Shown in pieces: positions 25,577 through 33,743 of a stretch of DNA of 64,000 nucleotides. The notes beneath the pieces are model-generated. The model made no database searches. It saw only the letters and a list, made by a program, of their open reading frames with translations, and was not told the origin of the DNA. This DNA is from ECT2AJA-110-A sp035399845 (GTDB lineage: Bacteria; Planctomycetota; Phycisphaerae; UBA1845; UTPLA1). A program made the position numbers and the translations under genes. Numbering within the stretch: the stretch's first letter is position 1; every line of letters begins with the position of its first letter. Location of the stretch: positions 1-64,000 of the forward strand of contig DAOPJV010000014.1 in the NCBI GenBank assembly GCA_035399845.1, read 5' to 3'.

Positions 25577-26680
25577 TTACTTTCCCTGCTCGCGATCGAT
25601 TCGCGGAAGTCGCACGCTGAATCGGGCGCCGCCTTCCTCCCGGTTCTCCGCCGAGATCGTTCCGCCGAGCGATTCGATGATCTCGCGGCAGACCGCCAGA
25701 CCGAGCCCCGTCCCCTTGCCCTGTGATTTCGTCGTGTAGAAGGCCTCGAAGATCCGTTCCGGATCCGGCACGCCCGGTCCCGAGTCGTCAAACGCCACGA
25801 CGTGTTCGGCGTCGCCCGTCCGGACCGTCATCCGCAGCGAGCCGCCATCTTCCATCGCGTCGATCGCGTTTTTGATCAGATTGCAGAAGACCTGGAACAA
25901 CCCCGTCCCGCGATTGACTGGGGCGTCATCCCCCGCCGACTCCCGCGTCAGTGTCACGCGCCGCTCCGCCGCGCGATCGCGCATCGCCTCGACGGCGTCC
26001 GACACGATCCCGTTCAGCGTCGCTTCGCGATCGACGTCCGTGTGGCTCCGCGAGAACTCAAGCAGGTCGCGAACGATCCCCGACATGCGAAGCGAACCCT
26101 CGCGAATGCGATCGAGGTACTCGTTGACCTTCTCGCGACCGCCCGTTTCCAGCCGCCGACTCGCCAGATTGGAATAACGCAGAATGCCATCCAGCGGATT
26201 GTTCAGTTCGTGCGCCACGCGCGCGGCGACTTTGCCGATCGCCGCCATGCGCTCCGAGATTGCCAGCCGGCGCTGCATCGAGATGCGCGCCGTCACGTCG
26301 TCAATCACGATGACGCCCGCCGCGTCCGATGTGCTCGCGTCGTTCAGGGGCCGAACGCAGACGTCGTAATAACGATCCGCCTCAGAGCGTTCGCCGCCCG
26401 CCATCGCCTCGAACCGGCGTGTCATCCGGCGACGCCAGACATCCCGCAGTTCGCCCGCCCAGTCCACCACGGGGCCATCGGCGCACAGACGTCCCAGGAA
26501 CACAGGCGCATCGTGCTCCGAACCGACGAGCGATCGCGCAACGACATTCGCGTTGCGGATGCGCAACTTCGTGTCGAAGACGATCAGACCGATCGGCAAC
26601 GCGTCGAGCACGGCGTCCGTCAGCGCAGGTGTTTCATGCGCCGCGGCTCCGCTGGTATCCCTGGAATGCGCAACCCCCAT
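25577..26680 (-). CDS. PAS-domain sensor histidine kinase (NtrB-like)
   Basis: A 367-residue soluble kinase: PAS domain (about 22-135, 'LDALPIGLIVFDTKLRIRNAN'), dimerisation/phospho-acceptor domain with 'RVAHELNNPLDGILRYS' (His157), then the ATP-binding domain with N-box 'NLIKNAIDAMED', G1 'DDSGPGVPD' and G2 'GKGTGLGLAV'. No transmembrane segment, so it senses a cytoplasmic signal. It partners with the adjacent NtrC-type regulator. I choose ATG 26680 (GGGGA 6 nt upstream) over the GTG at 26758, which lacks a ribosome-binding site and would add a low-complexity leader. Confidence 0.9.
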   Translation of the reverse strand: MGVAHSRDTSGAAAHETPALTDAVLDALPIGLIVFDTKLRIRNANVVARSLVGSEHDAPVFLGRLCADGPVVDWAGELRDVWRRRMTRRFEAMAGGERSEADRYYDVCVRPLNDASTSDAAGVIVIDDVTARISMQRRLAISERMAAIGKVAARVAHELNNPLDGILRYSNLASRRLETGGREKVNEYLDRIREGSLRMSGIVRDLLEFSRSHTDVDREATLNGIVSDAVEAMRDRAAERRVTLTRESAGDDAPVNRGTGLFQVFCNLIKNAIDAMEDGGSLRMTVRTGDAEHVVAFDDSGPGVPDPERIFEAFYTTKSQGKGTGLGLAVCREIIESLGGTISAENREEGGARFSVRLPRIDREQGK

Positions 26681-27071
26681 TCGAGTTCCCCGCCTGCGTG
26701 TCGCCCCAGTCACATTCGCGTTGCCCGACGGCGACGCTCCGTTGACCTGGAACAACACTCACAGTTCATCGGCCACACACGAGGCGGATTGAGGGATGTT
26801 GGCGGATTCTGCCGATTCCCGGGCGCAACGCCCGATATCAGCGGGGTTTGCGAAACGCGCGCGCACGGAATGACGAAACGCGCGGCCCATCACCCGGCGC
26901 GCCCGTCGCGTCCCTTGCCACACCCGCCGGCGCATTGCGAGGGTATGAACCTTCAGCTAGCATCGGCCCATAATCGATCGGTCCGTCGAGCGGTCTCCGA
27001 ATGCGAAAAGACGGTTCGCACGCCGCGCGCGACGCCGACGATACGGGACCTCACTTCGGAGCTTTAGCACC
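26681..27071. other. Divergent intergenic region (kinase / ald)
   Basis: 391 bases between the divergent kinase and alanine dehydrogenase genes, expected to hold both promoters. A weak sigma-70-like pair facing ald is TTGCGA (26935-26940), 17 bases, TAGCAT (26958-26963), each 4 of 6 to consensus. I see no sigma-54 GG-N10-GC promoter that I would defend. Nothing else recognised. Confidence 0.35.
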
Positions 27072-28178
27072 ATGATTGTCGGCGTCGTCAAAGAGATTAA
27101 GGCACACGAATATCGCGTTGGTATGATTCCGTCGGGCGCCGCGTCGCTGACGCAGGCCAGGCATCAGGTGCTTGTCGAAACGGGCGCGGGTGTCGGCTCC
27201 GGTTTCAGCGATGAAGACTACACGAACGCTGGCGCGACGATCGCGCCGACGGCCGCCGATGTCTTTGCCAGAGCCGACATGATCGTCAAGGTCAAGGAGC
27301 CGCAGCCCGCAGAGTGCAGGATGCTCCGCAAGGACCAGGTCTGTTTCACTTACTTCCACTTCGCCGCCGATCGCGAACTCACGGAAGGTGTCGTCAACAG
27401 CGGCTGCGTCGCCATTACCTATGAGACCGTCCGCGATAAGTCGGGCCGCCTCCCCCTGCTCACGCCGATGAGCGAAGTCGCCGGCAAGATGAGCGTCCAG
27501 GAAGGCGCCAAGTACCTCGAGAAGCCGATGATGGGCCGCGGCATTCTGCTCGGCGGCGTCCCCGGCGTTGAACCGGCGACTGTCCTCGTGCTCGGCGGCG
27601 GCGTTGTCGGCCTCAACGCGGCCAAGGTCGCGGCGGGACTCGGCGCCCGCGTCATCCTGATGGACGTCAATCTCGATCGCCTGCGCTACCTGTCGGATGT
27701 CATGCCGGCCAACGTGCAGACGATGTTCAGCGACCCGCAGCTCATCGAGCACCACCTGGTCGAGGCCGATCTCGTCATCGGCGCCGTCCTGATCCCCGGC
27801 GCCCGCTGCCCCGTCCTCGTCCGCAAGGACCAGCTGAAAATCATGAAGCCGGGATCCGTCATCGTGGACGTCGGCGTGGACCAGGGCGGCTGCTGCGAAA
27901 CGATCCGCCCCACAACACACGACAATCCGACCTACATCGTGGACGAGGTCGTTCACTACGGCGTGGCCAATATGCCCGGCGCCGTTGGCAGAACGAGCAC
28001 CTTCGCCCTCACGAATGCGACGCTCCCCTATGTCCAGCGACTCGCCAATATGGGGTACGTCGAAGCCTGCCAGGCGGATCCGGGGCTGAAGGCCGGCATC
28101 GACGTCCATAAAGGCGCGCTTACAAATCGTGACGTTGCCGAAACCTTCGGAATGGAATATCAATCCCTGTCGTTGTAG
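27072..28178 (+). CDS. ald: Alanine dehydrogenase
   Basis: A 368-residue NAD-dependent enzyme that interconverts L-alanine and pyruvate plus ammonia. Catalytic and substrate residues are at the canonical places: Arg15 (EYRVG), Lys75 (VKVKEP), His96 (FTYFHF) and Asp270 (VDVGVDQGG). The Rossmann motif GGGVVG is at 175-180. Length and all blocks match the family. It is cytoplasmic and links carbon and nitrogen metabolism. GGAG lies about 10 nt before the ATG. It lies next to an NtrB/NtrC-like pair in the divergent orientation, so nitrogen control is possible but not shown. Confidence 0.97.
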   Translation: MIVGVVKEIKAHEYRVGMIPSGAASLTQARHQVLVETGAGVGSGFSDEDYTNAGATIAPTAADVFARADMIVKVKEPQPAECRMLRKDQVCFTYFHFAADRELTEGVVNSGCVAITYETVRDKSGRLPLLTPMSEVAGKMSVQEGAKYLEKPMMGRGILLGGVPGVEPATVLVLGGGVVGLNAAKVAAGLGARVILMDVNLDRLRYLSDVMPANVQTMFSDPQLIEHHLVEADLVIGAVLIPGARCPVLVRKDQLKIMKPGSVIVDVGVDQGGCCETIRPTTHDNPTYIVDEVVHYGVANMPGAVGRTSTFALTNATLPYVQRLANMGYVEACQADPGLKAGIDVHKGALTNRDVAETFGMEYQSLSL

Positions 28179-28458
28179 GTTGCGCCACGGGCCGCGAACG
28201 GGCGAAAAGACGCCATGATTCCGCAGGGCCGCATACAGCGCCGACGTCCGGCGCGACCTTGACGATCGCGTCGCGCGTGAGATTCGCGCCGCCGGACCGG
28301 TCAACACTGAGGGGCGAACGCCGGCTCTCCGGAGGAGTTGGCGTGGACGTGGCGCCGCAAATCCGCCGACGTTAGCGCATGGGTGTCTCCGCTTTCCAAA
28401 TCGCGCCTGCGGCGAATCGGGTCAGCGAAGCGACGCCGCCCCGAAGGCAGGGTACGTC

Positions 28459-29982
28459 ATGAAGAAAATCATCATTATCTCCATCATCGCCGTCGTCTTC
28501 ATCGGTGGCGCCATCGTCCTCGCGACGGTAGGTCTCCCGCAACTCGGACTGAACTTCCTCGACGGCGAAAAAGGGACCGTCACGCGGGGCGACATGCAGG
28601 TGCCGATCACGGCCGTCGGCACTGTCGAATCCCGCAAGCTGATCGAAATCAAATTCAAGGCGAGCGGCGTCCTGACGAAGATCCACACCGTCGAGGGCGC
28701 GATGGTCAATGAAGGCGATATCCTCGCCGAACTCGATCCGATCGACGAGCAGCGAAACGTCGAAGCGCGGGAAGCCGCCCTCGCCCGCGTGACAAGCCTC
28801 GTGGAGAAGGCGAAGATCACGCTGGAGGACCTGAAGGTCCAGCTGCCGCTGAAGACGGCGGACGCCGAACAGCGCGTCGCCGACGCCGCAGCCAATCTCG
28901 CCAGCGCCGAATTCCAGTTCAAAAAGATCGAGAAGCTCTACGGAAATGGTACCGGCGCGTCCGCCTCGGAGCAGGAATTCATCACGACACAATCCGCCTA
29001 CCAGCGGGCGCTCGCCGCCAGGAACATCGCCGAACTCGCCCTGAACGTCGCTCGCCAGAACGAAACGGTTCTGATCAAGCAGGCCGAGCAGGATGTCGCC
29101 CAGGCCAGCGCCAATGTCCGCGAGGCCAGGGCCTCGCTCGACGACGCCAAGCAGCGCCTCAGCGAAACGACCATCTTTGCCCCGAGCAACGCCATGGTCT
29201 ACAGCATCCTTCGAAAGGAAGGCGAGATGATTCAGTCCGGCACGATGACCCTCGGCGGCGGCACGCCCATCATGTACCTCGCCGACGTCAGTTCCATGTT
29301 CGTCATGGCGCAGGTGGACGAGGCCGACATCGGCGCCATCCGCGACATTGCCCCGGAATACGCCCGCCCGGGTGAAACGCGCCGCCTCACTGAAGACGAA
29401 TACCGCCGGCGCGGCATGCACATCATCGAGGAACACGGCGACAGGGAGACGGACAAGCCGGAATCAAAGGACTCGAAAGAAACGCTCGTCGATCACACGG
29501 GCGCCAATGACGGTGAAGGCGAGGCCCCCGCCGCCGTCCGAGCCGAACTGGAAGGCCGCCCCGTCAAGATCACTGTCGAAGCCTATCGCAACGAGGAATT
29601 CAACGGCGTTATCGAACGCATCCTTCCCGATCCGATCCAGTCCGGTGGCTCCGTCGCCTTCCGCGTTCGAATCCGCATCTTCGGCAAGGATGTCCAGAAA
29701 CTCCTGGGTCTCCAGGCGGACCTTTCCTTCGAAACCAAGACGCAGAAGGATGTCCTGCTCGTGCAGAATGAAGCGCTGCGCAGCGAAGGCACGGAATGCT
29801 ACGTCTGGATCCCCCACAAGGAGCCGGGCGAGCAGCGCGACGGCAGCAAGAAAGTCTGGGTCGAGATTGGTGAAACCGACGGCGTGAATACCGTCATCGT
29901 CAAGGGCCTGAAGGAGAAGGACGAAGTCTGGATCAAGACGCCCGTCCTGACGCAGGCGGAACAGAAGAATAAGGAAGGTTAG
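28459..29982 (+). CDS. MacA/HlyD-type periplasmic adaptor subunit
   Basis: A 507-residue membrane-fusion protein with an N-terminal signal-anchor ('IIIISIIAVVFIGGAIVLATVG'), lipoyl half-motifs ('GTVESRKLIEIKFKASGVLTKI' and 'SETTIFAPSNAMVYSILRKEGEM'), a long coiled-coil hairpin (about 100-230) and a beta-barrel region. Between 'VDEADIGAI' and 'GRPVKITVEAYRNEEFNG' it carries about 70 extra residues, strongly charged, where MacA-like proteins usually have about 5. It would connect the ABC pump encoded just downstream to the outer membrane. Substrate unknown. First gene of a three-gene operon; the gap to the ATPase is 40 bases. Confidence 0.9.
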   Translation: MKKIIIISIIAVVFIGGAIVLATVGLPQLGLNFLDGEKGTVTRGDMQVPITAVGTVESRKLIEIKFKASGVLTKIHTVEGAMVNEGDILAELDPIDEQRNVEAREAALARVTSLVEKAKITLEDLKVQLPLKTADAEQRVADAAANLASAEFQFKKIEKLYGNGTGASASEQEFITTQSAYQRALAARNIAELALNVARQNETVLIKQAEQDVAQASANVREARASLDDAKQRLSETTIFAPSNAMVYSILRKEGEMIQSGTMTLGGGTPIMYLADVSSMFVMAQVDEADIGAIRDIAPEYARPGETRRLTEDEYRRRGMHIIEEHGDRETDKPESKDSKETLVDHTGANDGEGEAPAAVRAELEGRPVKITVEAYRNEEFNGVIERILPDPIQSGGSVAFRVRIRIFGKDVQKLLGLQADLSFETKTQKDVLLVQNEALRSEGTECYVWIPHKEPGEQRDGSKKVWVEIGETDGVNTVIVKGLKEKDEVWIKTPVLTQAEQKNKEG

Positions 29983-30022
29983 GACGACAACCGGATCGCC
30001 CCGGGACGATCCGGTCAATCCC

Positions 30023-30805
30023 ATGTCGCTGATTGAAATCAACAAGCTGATGAAGCACTACCCGATGGGCGACACGATGGTCCGCGCCCTCGACGGTGTG
30101 GATCTGTCGATCCGCGGCGGTGAATTCGTCAGCATCACGGGCCATTCCGGCAGCGGCAAGAGCACACTGATGCACCTGCTCGGCTGCCTCGATCGGCCCA
30201 CGGCCGGCCGCTATATGCTGGACGGCCAGCTCGTCAGCCATCTCTCCGATCGCGCCCTGGCCCAGGTCCGCAACAGCAAGATCGGCTTCGTCTTCCAGAC
30301 CTTCAATCTGATCCAGCGAACGTCGGCCATGGACAACGTTGCCGTACCGCTCTTTTACGGCCGTCAGGCCAACGTGCGCGAGCGATCGAAGAAGGCCCTC
30401 GAGCGCGTCGGGCTCGACCATCGCGCGACGCACAAACCCAGCGAACTCTCGGGCGGCGAGCGACAGCGCGTCGCCATTGCGCGCGCCATCGTCAACGAAC
30501 CGAAGATCATTCTCGCCGACGAACCGACGGGCAACCTCGACACGCGGACGGGCAGGCAGATCATGGAGATTTTCCACGAACTGCATCGCGCGGGCGTGAC
30601 AGTCATTCTCGTGACGCATGAAATGGACGTCGCCGTGCAGGCGGAGCGGGTCATTCGCATGCGCGACGGCAATATCATCGACGATCGAAGCGTGGACGAG
30701 AACACGCGAAAGGACCTGCTGACTGGCGTGGCGCCCTCGCTGCCGGAACCAGCCCCCGAGCCGGATCAGAGCCCGCCGCCGATCGCCCGACCCGTCGGCA
30801 TGTAG
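30023..30805 (+). CDS. MacB/LolD-type ABC transporter ATP-binding protein
   Basis: A 260-residue ATPase with Walker A GHSGSGKST at 40-48, Q-loop 'VFQTFNLIQRTSAMDNV', signature LSGGE at 142-146, Walker B ILADE at 163-167, 'GNLDTRTG' D-loop and 'VILVTHE' switch His. The 'FQ.FNLI...+A.DNV..PL.Y' pattern is diagnostic of the MacB/LolD/FtsE branch, which powers mechanotransmission rather than classical substrate transport. The C-terminal 30 residues are a Pro/Glu-rich extension. It acts with the adaptor before it and the permease after it. Confidence 0.95.
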   Translation: MSLIEINKLMKHYPMGDTMVRALDGVDLSIRGGEFVSITGHSGSGKSTLMHLLGCLDRPTAGRYMLDGQLVSHLSDRALAQVRNSKIGFVFQTFNLIQRTSAMDNVAVPLFYGRQANVRERSKKALERVGLDHRATHKPSELSGGERQRVAIARAIVNEPKIILADEPTGNLDTRTGRQIMEIFHELHRAGVTVILVTHEMDVAVQAERVIRMRDGNIIDDRSVDENTRKDLLTGVAPSLPEPAPEPDQSPPPIARPVGM

Positions 30806-30869
30806 GCCGACAAAAAAACGCGCCGGCGCCCGCGACGATGGAAGCGAGGCGCCGGGATTGAGGAGACGC

Positions 30870-32099
30870 ATGTTTTTCCTTCGTGTCTGTCTGATGTCAC
30901 TGCGAAGCCTGTTCGTGCACCCGCTGCGCACGATTCTGGCGACGCTCGGCGTCATCTTCGGCGTGGCGGCCGTTGTTGCCGCCATGGCGATTCTCGAAGG
31001 CATGAGTTCGCGCATCCTCGGCAGCTTCGAGTCCCTCGGCTCCACCAAGATCTTCGTCATGCCCAATATCGAGCGTCGCAGCGGCCGAATGGTCGGCAAC
31101 TTCGACTCGCTCGATCTCGCCGACGCCGACGCCGTCGGTCAGTGCAACGCCGTCGCTCGCTCCATGCCCCAGCTCTCCAATCCCAGCGCCCTCGTCAAGT
31201 TCCGCGCCAAGAGCACCAACGCCGACATTTCGGGCGTCACGCAGGTACACGCAGAGATGAACAACCAGGAAATCGCCGAGGGCGAGTTCATCACGGCCGC
31301 GAACGTGCAGGGCTCCGCCAGCGTCGCCGTCCTCGGCTACAAGGTGAAACAGGAGCTCTTCGGCGGTCGCCCCGCCATCAACGAGAAGATCAAGATCACG
31401 GGTCTGCGCGGGGCGCGCACCTTCACTGTCATCGGTGTCTTCGCAGAAAAAGGCAACGTCGGCCGGAACGACGCCGATCGTCAGATCTGTGTCCCGATCA
31501 CCACGGCCATGGAGAAGCTCTACGGCACGGACAGCGTCCACATCATCCTCGCCGAGGCGCGTTCGCCGACGGACGCTGATATCGACAAGGCCAAGGAAGA
31601 GATCTCGCAGACACTCCGACGCAGACACAAGATTCGCGCGGGCCAGCAGGACGATTTCCAGGTCCAGTCCCAGAAGGACATGGTCACTCAGTTCTCCCAG
31701 GTCACCGGCATCCTGAAGGTCGTCTTCTATTCGATCGCCGGCATCAGCCTCTTCGTCGGCGGCATCGGCATCATGAACATCATGCTCGTCGCCGTCACGG
31801 AGCGCACGCGAGAAATCGGCGTTCGCATGGCCATGGGCGCCCAGCGCAGCGACGTCCTCAAACAGTTCCTCATCGAGGCCAGCGTTGTCAGCTTCTGCGG
31901 CGGCGCCGTCGGCGTCATCGTCGGCTGGGGACTGGCCAACGCCATCGAAACCGTCACGCGCCTGTTCGAAACCTCGACGACCGCCATGTCGATCGTGATT
32001 GCGCTGACGATGGCCACGACGACCGGTGTCATCAGCGGCATCTACCCCGCCTGGAAAGCCTCACGCCTCGACCCCGTCGAAGCCCTCCGCTACGAGTAG
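30870..32099 (+). CDS. MacB-type ABC transporter permease
   Basis: A 409-residue permease with the MacB layout: helix 1 near the N-terminus ('PLRTILATLGVIFGVAAVVAAMAI'), a large periplasmic MacB_PCD domain (about 45-270), and three C-terminal FtsX-type helices ('IAGISLFVGGIGIMNIMLVAV', 'VVSFCGGAVGVIVGWGLANAI', 'IVIALTMATTTGVISGIYPAWKA'). The 'TERTREIGVRMAMGAQRSDVL' loop is the family coupling region and 'P..KAS.LDPVEALRYE' the standard ending. The ATG at 30870 has AGGAG 4 nt upstream; a TTG at 30858 is an alternative. Last gene of the exporter operon; no outer-membrane TolC partner is in the window. Confidence 0.93.
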   Translation: MFFLRVCLMSLRSLFVHPLRTILATLGVIFGVAAVVAAMAILEGMSSRILGSFESLGSTKIFVMPNIERRSGRMVGNFDSLDLADADAVGQCNAVARSMPQLSNPSALVKFRAKSTNADISGVTQVHAEMNNQEIAEGEFITAANVQGSASVAVLGYKVKQELFGGRPAINEKIKITGLRGARTFTVIGVFAEKGNVGRNDADRQICVPITTAMEKLYGTDSVHIILAEARSPTDADIDKAKEEISQTLRRRHKIRAGQQDDFQVQSQKDMVTQFSQVTGILKVVFYSIAGISLFVGGIGIMNIMLVAVTERTREIGVRMAMGAQRSDVLKQFLIEASVVSFCGGAVGVIVGWGLANAIETVTRLFETSTTAMSIVIALTMATTTGVISGIYPAWKASRLDPVEALRYE

Positions 32100-32259
32100 G
32101 ATGTGTTGGTCCGGGCGCCCCGTGCCACTGCTCTCAAGCAGTGCCCTCGCACCCGTGCCAACGCGGCCCCCCCACTTCAACCCCGCGCCCACATCCCGTA
32201 CTATACGCACGCAACGCATGACCCTCCCGGAACACGCTCCAATTCGAAAAGGACCCATC

Positions 32260-32967
32260 ATGCCACGACGCATTCTCGCCGCCGTCGCCCTGTTCGCCCT
32301 CATCGCCACAATCCTGACCACCGCGAACGCCGATACGCCTGCAAACAAAGGTAAGCCCGCCCCAGATCCCAAGCGATTCGCCCGCGAAATCGATGACTTC
32401 AAACTCTGGGACCGCAAGAACGTCTGGCCGGACAACGGCGTCCTCTTCGCCGGCAGCTCCAGCATTCGCATCTGGATGACCCGTGAGAGCTTCCCCGATC
32501 TGCCCGTCATCAATCGCGGATTCGGCGGCGCCGAAATCCCCGACATGCTTCACTACTACGACAACGTCATCAAACCCTACAACCCCCGCGTTATCGTCTT
32601 CTACTGCGGCGACAACGACATCGCCGACGGTCGCAGCGTCAAACAAGTGGTCGACGACTTCACGACATTCCTCGGCCGCGTCCACAAGGACTTCCCAAAG
32701 GCCCATCTCATCTACATTCCCGCCAAGCCGTCCGTCGCCCGCTGGAATCTCTGGCCGCAGATGCACGACGCCAACAGCCAGATCAAACAAATGGCGGAAA
32801 CCGACAAGCTGCTGACATTTGCCGATACCGACGTCGTCCTGCTCGGCGACGACGGCAAGCCGATGAAAGACCTCTTCATGAACGATGGCCTCCACCTCAA
32901 CGACGCCGGCTACAGAAAATGGACCGCCGTCGTCACGCCGCTGATCAAGGCGACGATGAAGGAGTGA
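32260..32967 (+). CDS. Secreted SGNH/GDSL-family hydrolase
   Basis: A 235-residue exported hydrolase with a signal peptide (ILAAVALFALIATILTTANA). It shows block I 'FAGSSSIRIW' (nucleophile Ser67), block II 'NRGFGG' (oxyanion Gly), block III 'YCGDNDIA' (Asn) and block V 'NDGLHLNDAGY' with Asp209 and His212. Enzymes of this type deacylate esters, often on glycans or lipids; the exact substrate is unknown. AAAAGGA lies before the ATG at 32260; the open frame upstream to 32026 overlaps the permease gene and lacks a ribosome-binding site. Confidence 0.9.
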   Translation: MPRRILAAVALFALIATILTTANADTPANKGKPAPDPKRFAREIDDFKLWDRKNVWPDNGVLFAGSSSIRIWMTRESFPDLPVINRGFGGAEIPDMLHYYDNVIKPYNPRVIVFYCGDNDIADGRSVKQVVDDFTTFLGRVHKDFPKAHLIYIPAKPSVARWNLWPQMHDANSQIKQMAETDKLLTFADTDVVLLGDDGKPMKDLFMNDGLHLNDAGYRKWTAVVTPLIKATMKE

Positions 32968-33142
32968 TGAGCCAGAAAGTGAGAACCGTCGGCCCATTTG
33001 AAGTCCGGATCGGCGGCATCGGGTCCATTTGCGGTGATCGCCGCGGAGTCGATTCGAAATCGCATCGCCCTGTATACGTGCAGCTCAGCGCCCGCTATCC
33101 GCGATTCCCCAGGAACGGCGCCGCGCTGGCGGTGTTCGCTCA

Positions 33143-33550
33143 ATGCGTCTTCGATTCGTTTCATCCAGCGTCGCTCGTTGTCCAGGCGCACAACCGACTG
33201 CCGGGACAGCCAATGAACCTCAGCCCCCGACGTCCTGGGAAACGCTTCACAAAGCCCCGAACGACGTCATCGTTCGATTGCGTTCGGACCAGCTGCAGGA
33301 ACTCTCGCGGTTCTTCGACACGTGTGGCGTCCGCGCCTACTGGCTCCTGTCGTTCCTGCCCGCGGAGAGTGAACACGCGTATCCTTCGCTTGCACACGAC
33401 ACAGACGCGCCGATCATACGGCCCCCCGCCGCCGGACTTTTACTCTTCGTCGATACCGACGACGACAATGTCTGGGCCCTGATGCATGAAAATGATCCGA
33501 ATACCACGACGCTGCTGGCAAGGCTGAACGGCACGAATTTCGCCGTCTGA
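33143..33550 (+). CDS. Hypothetical protein
   Basis: A 135-residue frame whose C-terminal two thirds look like a real protein: 'NDVIVRLRSDQLQELSRFFD', 'VRAYWLLSFLPAESE' and 'GLLLFVDTDDDNVWALMHENDPN'. The first 35 residues are Arg/Ser/Pro-rich and may be upstream of the true start. No ribosome-binding site is obvious before the ATG at 33143. No family recognised. It is followed by a CCCAGGG-hairpin repeat. Overlapping frames on both strands here have poorer composition. Confidence 0.4.
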   Translation: MRLRFVSSSVARCPGAQPTAGTANEPQPPTSWETLHKAPNDVIVRLRSDQLQELSRFFDTCGVRAYWLLSFLPAESEHAYPSLAHDTDAPIIRPPAAGLLLFVDTDDDNVWALMHENDPNTTTLLARLNGTNFAV

Positions 33551-33574
33551 ACCCACCGCCTGATTTTTGAAATG

Positions 33575-33710
33575 CCCCAGGGTTTGAAAGGCGCGCCAAC
33601 GGCGTGCAACACGACAGCCCAGGGCCAGCGAAGACCGCAACGCGGTCGCAGCGCAACCCCGGGTCAACGGCGTCAGTTCGAGTTGAACCCTGAAAGGGTG
33701 TTACAAACCC
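33575..33710 (+). repeat. CCCAGGG-hairpin intergenic repeat, full copy
   Basis: Contains GGCGCGCCAACGGCGTGCAACACGACAGCCCAGGG, an inner ACCGCAACGCGGT stem, CCCCGGG, and the tail AACCCTGAAAGGGTGTTACAA. Order and spacing match the copy at 9559-9680, with many compensating differences in the stems (for example GCCCGC/GCGGGC there versus ACCGC/GCGGT here), which argues that the hairpin structure is conserved. Confidence 0.75.
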
Positions 33711-33743
33711 CGTCACGCAATGGCGATCGTTGCGGGGACAATC

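Noticed and set aside
25802..27067. Plus-strand open frame of 421 codons opposite the histidine kinase
   Set aside because: Arg/His-rich antisense shadow; the kinase motifs on the minus strand are unambiguous.
27051..28307. Minus-strand open frame of 418 codons opposite ald
   Set aside because: Antisense shadow of alanine dehydrogenase, whose catalytic residues fall at exact family positions.
32026..32259. N-terminal extension of the SGNH hydrolase
   Set aside because: Overlaps the end of the permease gene and would place the signal peptide internally; ATG 32260 has AAAAGGA upstream.
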